Source: Alcanivorax sp. DP30 (lineage in GTDB: Bacteria > Pseudomonadota > Gammaproteobacteria > Pseudomonadales > Alcanivoracaceae). From it: 64,000 bases of DNA. Location of the stretch: the NCBI RefSeq assembly GCF_009882945.1, contig NZ_WTUY01000002.1, positions 250,927-314,926 of the forward strand, written 5' to 3'. A model generated the notes under the pieces. It did no database searches. It was not told the origin of the DNA and worked only from the letters and a program-made list of their open reading frames with translations. Shown here piece after piece: positions 32,845 through 41,360 of the stretch (position 1 is the first letter of the stretch; the number at the start of each line of letters is the position of its first letter). A program made the position numbers and the translations under genes.

Positions 32845-33341
32845 TCACTGTCCTCCTCTGCCACTTTAAGCACAGCGAAGGCCACCTTGGTGTATGGGGT
32901 TTCCATACAGCTACGCATCAGTTTCTTGATAACCACATAGGGCACGTCCCGGTCAGCGAGAATCATAATTTCCCGCTCGCCTTCGGGGCTCACTGCCAGT
33001 GCCTGGGCGGCGCGGAATTGCAGTTCGTCGATGAGGGCCTGGACGGTTCGCTCTTCTTGTTGGCGAACGGCCTCAGTACCGGCGATTCGTTGCCCTTCCA
33101 CAATGATGTCACTGGGACTAACTTGTATAGTGAGAACTTCGCTGGGCAACTCCTGGGCAATGGATTCAGGCAATTGAATGTCCTTGTTATCCGGGAGTTT
33201 GGCCGCGTTGTTGTTATTCACCAACAGAAAGATCAGCAGGATAGTGAAGATATCCATCAACGATGTCAGGTTCAGGGCTGCCACCGTCTTGTGCTTGCTG
33301 TGATGGCGCGCCATTCGGCGGGCGCGAGACGACTTCTTCAC
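32841..33341 (-). CDS. ExbD/TolR-like stator protein with proton-site Asp
   Basis: A 166-residue protein with a basic cytoplasmic N-terminus, one membrane span (about 24-45) and a periplasmic ExbD/TolR domain. The essential membrane Asp of the family is present as Asp30 in LTSLMDIFTILLIFLLV. The periplasmic part ends with the typical VPYVVIKKLMRSCMETPYTK segment. It overlaps its neighbours by 4 bp on both sides. In M. xanthus terms it fills the place of AglQ or AglS. Confidence 0.9.
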   Translation of the reverse strand: MKKSSRARRMARHHSKHKTVAALNLTSLMDIFTILLIFLLVNNNNAAKLPDNKDIQLPESIAQELPSEVLTIQVSPSDIIVEGQRIAGTEAVRQQEERTVQALIDELQFRAAQALAVSPEGEREIMILADRDVPYVVIKKLMRSCMETPYTKVAFAVLKVAEEDSE

Positions 33342-33868
33342 GCGTCACCTCCTGTGTCGGCGGCCTTGTCAGCGGGTGCTGAGCCAATGTTGATGTTGGG
33401 GAACAGCTCTTTCTTGATGGTCTGGCCGTTTACTTTTGTATCGTAAAGACGCACCACATCCATGGTCTTGATCATGACCCGGTAGGGGGTTTCATCTTCA
33501 CAAAGCAGGGTAACCGCTGTCTCAGCGGGGAACTTCTGTTTCAGTTCAACCAAAAAATCATGAAGCGCGGCACTGTCATGCTCTTCGCCCTTGTTCTCCA
33601 CAATTTTCAGTACGGCACTGGTATTGCGATCCACCACTTCATAGCGGTTTTCATAGATCAACACTTCCAGTACCAGCTTTTCTTTTTTATCGTCTTCCGA
33701 GGGCACACTGCTGTCGCTAATTGCAGGCAGGTTCAGCTGCAGGATGGATACCTGAGCAAACACTGCATTGATCAGCAGAAAAGGAATCAGCACTACCATC
33801 AAGTTAAGAAAGGCAGTGATGTTCAGTTCCACCTCGGTGTCGCGCGAACTTCGTCTGCGAAATCGCAT
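33338..33868 (-). CDS. ExbD/TolR-like protein with Asn in place of the proton-site Asp
   Basis: A 176-residue paralogue of the next gene: basic N-terminus, one span (about 17-40), periplasmic ExbD-type domain (TLLCEDETPYRVMIKTMDVV). At the position of the conserved membrane Asp it has Asn22 (codon AAC, read from 33803-33805), within ITAFLNLMVVLIPFLLI. Without a carboxylate it should not carry protons by itself; it may be a structural subunit of a mixed TolR-like pair. It starts 41 bp after the TolQ-like gene and overlaps the Asp30 paralogue by 4 bp. Confidence 0.9.
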   Translation of the reverse strand: MRFRRRSSRDTEVELNITAFLNLMVVLIPFLLINAVFAQVSILQLNLPAISDSSVPSEDDKKEKLVLEVLIYENRYEVVDRNTSAVLKIVENKGEEHDSAALHDFLVELKQKFPAETAVTLLCEDETPYRVMIKTMDVVRLYDTKVNGQTIKKELFPNINIGSAPADKAADTGGDA

Positions 33869-33909
33869 ACCAGATCCTTACACCAGGTTGGCGAAAACAA
33901 GAAATCGGC

Positions 33910-34605
33910 TTATTGGCCGTCGTTCTTGCGCTCTTGCTGGGCAGAAACCTGGCGGAATACATTGACGAATTTCACCGAGGCCATTTCCATGCTGTCGACC
34001 ATCTTGCCGGTCATGGAGTTGATGAATGCAAAAGCCAGCAGCATTGGGATTGCGGCAATCAGACCAAAGGCCGTGGTGTTCATGGCAACGGAAATGGAGG
34101 CAGAGAGCAGGTCTGCTTTCTGTGCGGGGTCGGCACTGGCTACGGCGGTAAAGGCGCTGATCAGGCCCAGAATGGTGCCAAGAAGGCCGAGCAGGGTGGC
34201 GATATTGGCAAAGGTGGCGATGTAGGGAGTGCGAGTCTCCAGGCGAGGGATGATCTCCATCAGACCTTCTTCCATGGCCAGCTCGATATCGTCATGGCGC
34301 TTTGCAGTTTTGGCGCGTTCCAGGCCGTAACCAATAACTTTAGCCATGCCAGTGTTGCTGGTGCTGACCACATCCAGTGCCTGACGGAACTGGCCTTTGG
34401 CAATCAGGGGATAGACATCTTTCCAGGTCTTCTGGTTACGAGCCTTGGTTGTCTGCAGGTAAATGATACGTTCCAGTGACAGAGCCAGACCCAGGGCCAG
34501 AACAATCAGAATGGGATACATGAAAAAGCCGCCATCCTGAATAAACGAGATAGCGGTATCGACGATGCCTGCATTCTGTGCGGCAGCGGTGGCAGTGGTG
34601 GGCAT
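33910..34605 (-). CDS. TolQ/ExbB/AglR-like proton channel protein
   Basis: A 231-residue inner-membrane protein with three spans (about 27-50, 128-155 and 168-195). The conserved TM2 ATLLGLLGTILGLISAF and TM3 VAMNTTAFGLIAAIP contain the Thr residues lining the proton path in ExbB/TolQ/MotA channels (Thr144, Thr177-178). A strong AGGAGAAG ribosome site precedes it. It is separated from the upstream TPR part of the cluster by 165 bp with a hairpin, and is followed by two ExbD-like genes, giving a full stator set. Confidence 0.93.
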   Translation of the reverse strand: MPTTATAAAQNAGIVDTAISFIQDGGFFMYPILIVLALGLALSLERIIYLQTTKARNQKTWKDVYPLIAKGQFRQALDVVSTSNTGMAKVIGYGLERAKTAKRHDDIELAMEEGLMEIIPRLETRTPYIATFANIATLLGLLGTILGLISAFTAVASADPAQKADLLSASISVAMNTTAFGLIAAIPMLLAFAFINSMTGKMVDSMEMASVKFVNVFRQVSAQQERKNDGQ

Positions 34606-34740
34606 GGACTTCTCCTGCGGTGTTCCTGGTTTGTGTTGTTTTGTGTGGCTGACGGCAATAGGTTTGAGTTGCTATTGCTGTGGCCTTCCCCAAAAGGTCA
34701 TTTTTTATCAGAAAATAAGGCGATACGCATCTAATGAAGT

Positions 34741-34764
34741 GCCGGGCTGGCGAACCAGTCCGGC
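34741..34764 (-). terminator. Intra-cluster hairpin upstream of the TolQ-like gene
   Basis: 10-bp stem with one G-T pair (34741-34750 with 34755-34764), loop CGAA, 8 bp past the end of the 98-residue protein gene on the minus strand. No T run follows directly. It may attenuate or protect the upstream transcript and so set different levels of TPR and stator genes. Confidence 0.4.
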
Positions 34765-34771
34765 AGCTTCC

Positions 34772-35068
34772 TCAGTCGAGGAACAATCCTTCATCCTCGG
34801 GTTTACTGGTGAGTAACTGATGGTACTCGATTTCCCGCATCAGGACTTCCTGATCCAGAGGCTCAAGCACACGGTTGAGGAGTGATGAAGTGGGATCCTT
34901 CTTCTCCAGTTTCACCTCACGGTCTTTCCAGGGGACCACGTTAAGGACGGTGGGAGCTTCCTGGGTACCAATGACATTGGTGGCAGCAGTATCTTCATTG
35001 CCATCAGCGCCATGAGCGGCAGAGGCAAGGGAAACGATTAGACTTACGGTAATGAGATTGGCGCGCAT
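34772..35068 (-). CDS. Small secreted protein of the Agl-Glt-like cluster
   Basis: A 98-residue protein with a signal peptide (cleavage likely after ...AAHGA, about residue 20) and a charged mature part with two short predicted helices (TSSLLNRVLEPLDQEVLMREI). No family was recognised. Its start overlaps the stop of the TPR lipoprotein gene by 1 bp, so it is translated as part of the unit. A role as a small periplasmic adaptor is inferred only from its place. Confidence 0.75.
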   Translation of the reverse strand: MRANLITVSLIVSLASAAHGADGNEDTAATNVIGTQEAPTVLNVVPWKDREVKLEKKDPTSSLLNRVLEPLDQEVLMREIEYHQLLTSKPEDEGLFLD

Positions 35069-35832
35069 TAGTTAACACCTCCTGTGTCTTCCCCTGCACC
35101 ATTTCCGGCGACAGGTTGCCGGGGGGCATCGGGGACGCGGTTTTCGAGGTCAGCTATCCAGTTGGCAACATTGGTATCCGCCTGCTTCTGCAGGTTCTGG
35201 TAGGCCCGGAAGTGTGCAAGGGCCAGTGGCAGATCCTGAAGGTAAAGTTCGCCAAGTACCGCCAGGTTGAAGTGGGCCCGGGCATACTTCGGATCAAGAG
35301 TCAGGGCCTCTTCATAATGGCTACGAGACTCATCAAACTTGCCTTGCTCCCGTAACGCCAGGCCAAGACCATTGTGAGCATAAGGATTGGCGTCATTGAT
35401 GGCCAGGCATGCTCGAAATGCCTGCTCGGCCTCAGGATACTTTTTCTGCTCCATACGGATCAGGCCCACGTTCAGTTGGGGGCCTGAAAGTTGTGGATAT
35501 CGCTCGGCGAGTGACTGAAACATGACAAGTGCCTGCTGGCTGTTACCTGCCATACGAGTCTGCAAGGCACGGGCGTATTCGGCCATGGCCTGTTGGGCTA
35601 TTTTTTCGACTTCAGGCGCATGGGGAACGGGGGGGATGTGGATGGCATCGCTGTCTGCAGCGGCGCCACCTTCCTTTTGCCCCTCGTACCTGCTGGTATG
35701 ACCTTCAGCTTCCCCTTCTAGCCCACCCCCGGTTTGCGTTGCACAGCCTGACATGACCAGCGTAAGGGTCACAGACACCGCTATCAGCGGTGGGCGCAGG
35801 GTTCGTGATAAATCAGTAAATAATGTCCACAT
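35068..35832 (-). CDS. TPR lipoprotein, GltE/AglT-like
   Basis: A 254-residue protein with a signal peptide and lipobox (LVMSGC), then a linker rich in Gly and Glu and about four TPR units (for example NPYAHNGLGLALREQGKFDE). The size and order match M. xanthus GltE (AglT), an outer-membrane TPR lipoprotein, though this is inferred. ATG 35832 is chosen over TTG 35850; both overlap the preceding gene (20 or 38 bp). The next gene overlaps by 1 bp. Confidence 0.83.
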   Translation of the reverse strand: MWTLFTDLSRTLRPPLIAVSVTLTLVMSGCATQTGGGLEGEAEGHTSRYEGQKEGGAAADSDAIHIPPVPHAPEVEKIAQQAMAEYARALQTRMAGNSQQALVMFQSLAERYPQLSGPQLNVGLIRMEQKKYPEAEQAFRACLAINDANPYAHNGLGLALREQGKFDESRSHYEEALTLDPKYARAHFNLAVLGELYLQDLPLALAHFRAYQNLQKQADTNVANWIADLENRVPDAPRQPVAGNGAGEDTGGVN

Positions 35833-38761
35833 GGCTCTCAACCTGTTCAAACTTCGCGTAGCGGCCAGGAATCAGTTCTGCCAGAGCCCCAAAACTCTTT
35901 TTTACCCACTGATCATAGATGTCATCTGTGACCAGGTTGGCATTGGCAATAAGAATGTCGATAGCCTGATCTTCATAGGGGAGGGCCTTGTCCTCCAGCA
36001 GCATGGTGTATTCTTCAAGCTCCAGCTCATCCAGCCCTGGGGGGCGTTCCGACGCAATCAGGTCCTTGGCCAAGACCCGATACATTTCGCCAATCTTGTA
36101 GTTGGCGGCAGTGGCAAATTCCGCCACGCCGATATCTGCCACTGCCTGATAATCCGCAAGCGCGGCTTTCATCACAGTGGTTTTTTCCGCCAGTGATGTT
36201 TTCAGCGGTTGGCCAAGCTTGATGCTGTTGAAGGTCTTAAAGTTGGGCTCTGCAAGCGTAAAGCTGGCGTAGGCTGCCAGCCAGGCAACGCGGTCGTTGG
36301 CAGCGCTTCCGGCTTGACGATAACTGTTGACCAGTTGCTTGAGCCAATAGGTTTCACGGGCGTTGTCACCGGTCTTGCGGTTCAACTCTACAAGACGGAA
36401 CTGGGCTTCAGAGCGAAAATCATAGGGTTGCGGCCATTCCTGCAAATACTGCTCATAGAGTGCAATGGAGGCAGCAGGCTGTTCTGCACGATCCTGCATC
36501 TTAGCTGCTTTCCATAACGCCTGACGAGACAGTTCGTCATCCTCACCCTTGTAGTTGGCTGCGATGATGGCCAGCTCTCCTGCGGCAGCGGTGTAGTTGC
36601 CCTGGTTTTCATAGGCGACTGCCAGTTTGTCGGGAATGGTTTCGGTGAGCGGATCATCCGGGTAGCGATTGCGGAACGCTTCCAGTACCGGGATGGCGTC
36701 CGCACCGCGGCCATGATTAATGTACAACGTGGCGGCATCAAATTCGGCATTCTTGCGCACGGCTGCTTCCGGTACAGTCTGGCCAACACGAAGGAACGTG
36801 GCGGCGGCGAGCTCGATATTGCCGGAGGCCTGGGCCGCTTCCGCCTGGCGATAGATGCTGATGGCCAGTTTCTCTCGATACTCGGCGCGCTCGGTGGCGG
36901 GCATTTGCAGAGCCAGTAGTTTGCCATAGGCAAATTCAGCGACGGGGTAATTGGCCAGATCAAATTCCCCATTGGCAATGGTGGCCCAGCCATAACGCAA
37001 GAGATCGTTGGGTGGTGGCGGTTGTCGATTCACCAGAATGCCAGCGGTCTTGACTGCTCCCGGGATGTCACCCAGCGCCAGCTGATCTTCGGCTGTGTTT
37101 CTGAGCACATTGGGGACTTCAGGATGTGACGGGAAGGTCTGGCCAAATTTCTGAGAGCTGGCAATCTTTTTCGTCCGCCATTGCTCGCTTTGATCTTCTG
37201 CCAGAGCACTATTGCCAAGTACCTTCTGATAGGCGACGAGAGCAGAGTAGGCGGCAGTAGAGGCTTCCGGGTACTCAGGGTAGCTATAGGCGGTACGTTC
37301 AAATTCGGTTACAGCTGCTGGGTATTGTTGTGCAGCAAACAGTACATCTGCGTAGCGGTGGTTGACGTCGCCCTGGTTTTCGCTGGCGGGCGGCGTATCA
37401 AGGTATTGTTTGTACCAGTTGGCAGGTGCCTGGAAGTCACTGGGCTTGCCGGATTTCTGTGCCAGAACATGGTGGTATTCTGCCAGATCCAGGATGTGGC
37501 CCTTTAACAAATCGACGTATTGTTCGCGAATGTCAGGGTGCTGCTGCCAGTAGTTGCTGGCTATACCGTAATGCTGAACGAACTTTTCCTTGGCCGGTAA
37601 GACCAGAGTAGGAAACCCGCCTTTCTGGTAGGAGTCGATCTGCAGGCTGGAAAATTCTGGCGCCAGCTCAGAATCGGGATACACAGTGACGAACATGTCG
37701 AAGGTTTCCGCGGCATCACGGAACCTCTCCTGGCCCAGGTAGACTTGCCCAAGGGTGCGGTAGATATCCGGTTCGTAGTCTCGCTGGCCATTGCGGGCAA
37801 ACCACTTGCGTACTGATTCGGCACCATCCTGATTGGTGAAAGCCAGACCCGCTACCCTTTGAGTATCGTTGAACAGCTTGTTTTCCATGCTGGTGTCGTT
37901 ATCCAGCTCGGGGTGCCCGTTCAGGGTGTCCAGCAAGGTGAAAAAACTGCCCAGAGCGGGGGTGTAATCGCCCAGCTTATAGTGGCTCCAGCCCTGCTTA
38001 TACAGTGCCTGGTTGTAGAATTCGTTGCCTTTGCCACGGCGGATGACATCCGCATAGGCCTGTTCGGCATATTCGTAATCGCCATCAGAGAAAAGCATTT
38101 CGCCACGACGGAACTGGGCTTCAAGTGCCCATTCACTGTTGGGGTATTGCTCTACCAGTGAATCCAGGCTTTGCCGGGCAAGGTCCAGTTCGCCATCCAT
38201 GGCGTAAGCCTTGGAGAGGAGGTAGTAGGCTTCAGCCCGCTCGTTGGGATCACTGGTGTTATTGAGCAGTTCCTGGTACAGGGAGATGGCTGTGGAGTAG
38301 TCCACGTTTGCATCTGCGATGGTCGGCGCCATGTTCCCTGCCTGATCCAGCAAGGCGAGTTTGCGCTGTGTATCAGTGGTGGTATTCACCTGTTCCATGG
38401 TGTTTTCGTACACCATTTGATCGACCTCACGTTCGAGACGTTCATTGTCTTCCTGCATCTCGGCCATGTCCTGCTCAGTGGCAGACGACAAGGCGAGATC
38501 AGCCATGCGACGGAGGGTTTTGGCTCGACGTTCAGGATCATCAAACAGTTCCGCCGCTTGACGATAGCTGGCCAGAGCATCCTTGGTGGTGGCGTTATCG
38601 AGTTGCTGCTCTTCGATAACAATATCTGTGCCTTCAAGATCTGCCAGGGTAGTGCCGCCGAATTGGGCCTGTTGATCCAGGGTGCCGCCGCTTGGGGCAC
38701 TGGCACAGCCGCTGATCGCAATAACGGCAGCGGCAAGGCTGTGCAGGCGAAAACGGTTCAC
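35813..38761 (-). CDS. Very large TPR lipoprotein, GltD/AgmU-like
   Basis: A 982-residue protein with signal peptide and lipobox (AISGCAS, Cys19), so it is expected at the outer membrane facing the periplasm. Nearly the entire mature part is made of tetratricopeptide-like units (for example SEWALEAQFRRGEMLFSDGD, PDSELAPEFSSL), about twenty or more. A similar large TPR protein, GltD (AgmU), forms the periplasmic core of the M. xanthus gliding motor. It overlaps the genes on either side (4 bp and 20 bp), so translation is coupled. Confidence 0.85.
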   Translation of the reverse strand: MNRFRLHSLAAAVIAISGCASAPSGGTLDQQAQFGGTTLADLEGTDIVIEEQQLDNATTKDALASYRQAAELFDDPERRAKTLRRMADLALSSATEQDMAEMQEDNERLEREVDQMVYENTMEQVNTTTDTQRKLALLDQAGNMAPTIADANVDYSTAISLYQELLNNTSDPNERAEAYYLLSKAYAMDGELDLARQSLDSLVEQYPNSEWALEAQFRRGEMLFSDGDYEYAEQAYADVIRRGKGNEFYNQALYKQGWSHYKLGDYTPALGSFFTLLDTLNGHPELDNDTSMENKLFNDTQRVAGLAFTNQDGAESVRKWFARNGQRDYEPDIYRTLGQVYLGQERFRDAAETFDMFVTVYPDSELAPEFSSLQIDSYQKGGFPTLVLPAKEKFVQHYGIASNYWQQHPDIREQYVDLLKGHILDLAEYHHVLAQKSGKPSDFQAPANWYKQYLDTPPASENQGDVNHRYADVLFAAQQYPAAVTEFERTAYSYPEYPEASTAAYSALVAYQKVLGNSALAEDQSEQWRTKKIASSQKFGQTFPSHPEVPNVLRNTAEDQLALGDIPGAVKTAGILVNRQPPPPNDLLRYGWATIANGEFDLANYPVAEFAYGKLLALQMPATERAEYREKLAISIYRQAEAAQASGNIELAAATFLRVGQTVPEAAVRKNAEFDAATLYINHGRGADAIPVLEAFRNRYPDDPLTETIPDKLAVAYENQGNYTAAAGELAIIAANYKGEDDELSRQALWKAAKMQDRAEQPAASIALYEQYLQEWPQPYDFRSEAQFRLVELNRKTGDNARETYWLKQLVNSYRQAGSAANDRVAWLAAYASFTLAEPNFKTFNSIKLGQPLKTSLAEKTTVMKAALADYQAVADIGVAEFATAANYKIGEMYRVLAKDLIASERPPGLDELELEEYTMLLEDKALPYEDQAIDILIANANLVTDDIYDQWVKKSFGALAELIPGRYAKFEQVESHVDIIY

Positions 38762-40674
38762 GATCCAGTCCTCTGTTTAGTGTCGCTGGAGACAGAAGTG
38801 TCCTGAAGCCGGGCTACGGCCAGGTGTGCTTCTGCCAGCTGGTCAGCCAGTTTTTTCTGGTTGGCACGCAAAAGGGCGAGTGCGTCTGCCTGCATGCTTT
38901 GTTCGAGCGCTGCCAGAGTCTCTTCAGACATGCGCTTGATATCGGCAATGCGGGATCGCTGCTGAGCCAGTCGCTGGCCAAGGTCGTCTCGCGTGCGCAA
39001 TGTGGCATCACGGATTTGCATGCTGACAGCGGCCACGCGCTCAGCCAGTATACGGCTTTCCTCTTCAAGTTCTGTTGCAGCCTGAATCTGTTTCTCGCGT
39101 TGTTCAATCGACTGGTGGGCAATATCCCAAAGTAACAGTCCGCGGACTCGACGCAGACGCAGGGCATTATCATGGGTTGAGTCTGGCAGGCGGCCAAACT
39201 GGTGGGCCATGGCATCGACTTTTTTCCACATGATGGCTTGTTCGGCGTTAGCCACATCGCCAGGGCTGCTCATGTCCACATAATTGGGGATGGCGGTGCT
39301 CAGCTTGTCACTGGCCAGCATCACCTGTTCCTGTTTTTTCTGGTGCTGACTGATCTGCTTGCGGACACTGGGCAGGTTGCGGCTCAGGGTCTGTTGCTGA
39401 ATCTGGTATGTCTCTTCCAGAGCCGGCAAGGCGCGTTCCCAGTGCTCAATCATGGTTTTAATCTGGTGAATCTGACGATAGTGCTGAAAGCGTTGCGCAA
39501 AGGCATTGCTGGAAAACAGCTTGTACAGGTACGAAAGCTCGCCACCCTGAGCCAAATCTTCGCTGTTGGCAGGCAGGAAGCCGACTTCGTTTACGTCGTC
39601 AGGGAGAAGGTTTTCGGCCCAGCCGGGTTCCCCGATATTCTCAATGGCCCGTTGCAGATCCTTGAGAGCCTCACGGTATTGGCTGGCGGCATATTTGTAG
39701 CCGGCAAGCGCCTGAGGCATGCCGCCAAGCTCTTCATAGGCACGAGGAGCCAGCATCAAGGCTTCCTGAACAGAAGGATGACTGCTGTTGCGGCTGACGG
39801 CTTCCAGCCAGAGGGGCAGGGCGCGCTTTACGGCGCCGGCACGGTAGTTGGTCAGGCCCAGTGCCAGCAGGGCATCTTCGGAGAAGGGGCCGTCGCTGCG
39901 AACCTGGCGCAAGGATAATTGTGCGCCTTCAAGCTGATCGCTGCGTAATTGGGTAAGCCCCGCTGCCAGCGCAGCCCGGTCACGCAATGCCAGCGCCTGG
40001 TCATTGGTTGCAGAGAGGTTAAGCAGCGAATTGAGTAATTCCAGTCCTTCTTTCTCGTGGCCACCTCGAATCAGCGCAACACCCATATTATAGGTGGCAT
40101 AACGACCTTCATTCGTCTCAATGGCTACGCCGTTGAGGTAATCCAGTGCGCCGGTGAAATCCCCTTCAGCCATTAAAATGTTGGCAAGCATCAATTTGCG
40201 ACGCGCTTCATCTTCTGGTTCCAGTCCTTCGACTTTTTTGTCGTCAAGGATCATTGCTGCTTCAGCCAGATTCCCTTCCCGGTAGTGAAGAGCGGCCTTG
40301 TGAAGCCAGGTTTGAGCACGGGTATGGCTGAGAATATCTTTCTTGAGAAGACGATTGAAGATGGTTTCAGCGCTTTCAGGGAGGCCGTAGGTGACGTAAA
40401 GGTCCCCCAGCAACAATTCTGCGTAGTCCGTCTCTTCATCGAACAGGGCAAGTTGCTGGTTGACCAGAAGCTGATTGATGGCGTCAAAAGTGGCATGGCG
40501 GTAAAAGTCGAACATGACTTCACCGAAAGCCAGATAGCGGTGTTGCTCCATGGTCAGTGGAGTCGGCCCGGTATCGATTTCGTCAAAAAATTCGACTTTG
40601 GCTGCCTGGGCCGTTGCAAAAGATGCGGAAATACACGCCGCAAGCAGCCACTTTTTCAGTGGGGGCTGCTTCAT
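38758..40674 (-). CDS. Secreted TPR protein, GltC-like
   Basis: A 638-residue periplasmic protein with signal peptide (cleavage about after ATAQA), TPR-like repeats in the first 330 residues and a long charged coiled coil near the C-terminus (about 500-630). ATG 40674 is preferred since it overlaps the upstream stop as ATGA; ATG 40686 would add four residues. The size and place next to the large TPR lipoprotein resemble M. xanthus GltC, a periplasmic TPR protein; this comparison rests on architecture only. Confidence 0.83.
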   Translation of the reverse strand: MKQPPLKKWLLAACISASFATAQAAKVEFFDEIDTGPTPLTMEQHRYLAFGEVMFDFYRHATFDAINQLLVNQQLALFDEETDYAELLLGDLYVTYGLPESAETIFNRLLKKDILSHTRAQTWLHKAALHYREGNLAEAAMILDDKKVEGLEPEDEARRKLMLANILMAEGDFTGALDYLNGVAIETNEGRYATYNMGVALIRGGHEKEGLELLNSLLNLSATNDQALALRDRAALAAGLTQLRSDQLEGAQLSLRQVRSDGPFSEDALLALGLTNYRAGAVKRALPLWLEAVSRNSSHPSVQEALMLAPRAYEELGGMPQALAGYKYAASQYREALKDLQRAIENIGEPGWAENLLPDDVNEVGFLPANSEDLAQGGELSYLYKLFSSNAFAQRFQHYRQIHQIKTMIEHWERALPALEETYQIQQQTLSRNLPSVRKQISQHQKKQEQVMLASDKLSTAIPNYVDMSSPGDVANAEQAIMWKKVDAMAHQFGRLPDSTHDNALRLRRVRGLLLWDIAHQSIEQREKQIQAATELEEESRILAERVAAVSMQIRDATLRTRDDLGQRLAQQRSRIADIKRMSEETLAALEQSMQADALALLRANQKKLADQLAEAHLAVARLQDTSVSSDTKQRTGS

Positions 40675-41189
40675 TGCTGATTCCATTCACGGAATTCAAA
40701 CTTGTGCTGCTGATTGTTAAGGTCGTCCACCACCTGCAGTTCAACCATTTTCTTGCCGGCACCCTTGGTAAAGGTATAGCTGGTGGTTTTCTGGTAATCC
40801 TTGCCCTGGGGATCATAGCCGGTGATGGTGGCTTCCATCTGGTGACGGCCGCTGGTCAAGTTGCCGGTATAGAGTCGCTGGATGCCGCCTTTGGTCAGCG
40901 CCTCAAATTCCTGATCGGTATAGAAATGGTAGCCCACGTGCTCACCATCGATGGTGAGGTTGATATCGACCAGGCGAATTGGGGTGCCCACGTCTACAGA
41001 GACAAAAATACTGGTTTGAGGCGTGGCGTAAAGCAGCTCACGCTCAAGCAGGGTCAGGTCGCGGTTCAGATTCAGGGCCTGGTTCTTGAGCTGGCGAATC
41101 TGTTCAGAAAGACCATCATCGCTGGCGGCACTAACCGGCGAGTACAGGGCCAGAAACAGAGCGCTGCACAGGGAGAAGAATACTTTCAT
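40671..41189 (-). CDS. Secreted protein heading the Agl-Glt-like cluster
   Basis: A 172-residue protein with signal peptide (cleavage about after SPVSAA), a short coiled coil (about 28-55) and a beta-rich domain (TSIFVSVDVGTPIRLVDINL, GRHQMEATITGYD). The shape recalls a carbohydrate- or peptidoglycan-facing beta domain, but no family was recognised. It is the first gene of the cluster, 171 bp from the divergent fructosamine-kinase gene, so the promoter of the system must lie in that gap. Confidence 0.78.
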   Translation of the reverse strand: MKVFFSLCSALFLALYSPVSAASDDGLSEQIRQLKNQALNLNRDLTLLERELLYATPQTSIFVSVDVGTPIRLVDINLTIDGEHVGYHFYTDQEFEALTKGGIQRLYTGNLTSGRHQMEATITGYDPQGKDYQKTTSYTFTKGAGKKMVELQVVDDLNNQQHKFEFREWNQQ

Positions 41190-41360
41190 GGGCTTGCGAT
41201 CGCTTATTTTGTTGTTATTGGCCGGGCATCCGGCAGTAGCACTAGTTGTAATTCAGAAGAACGGCTTAAATCAAGGCCGAAACGCCGTCAAAATTGACCC
41301 GGAGGGCAATTTTACAAGCCTCGGGTGTCAATTATTCGCATAGGCTGAGAGTCGCAGAGC
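41190..41360. promoter_or_regulatory. Divergent control region of the Agl-Glt-like cluster
   Basis: 171 bp between divergent starts. On the minus strand a TTGACG box (41291-41286) has a 17-bp spacing to TAAGCC (41268-41263), a weak match to a sigma-70 promoter for the cluster. Nothing resembling a specific operator is evident. Confidence 0.35.
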
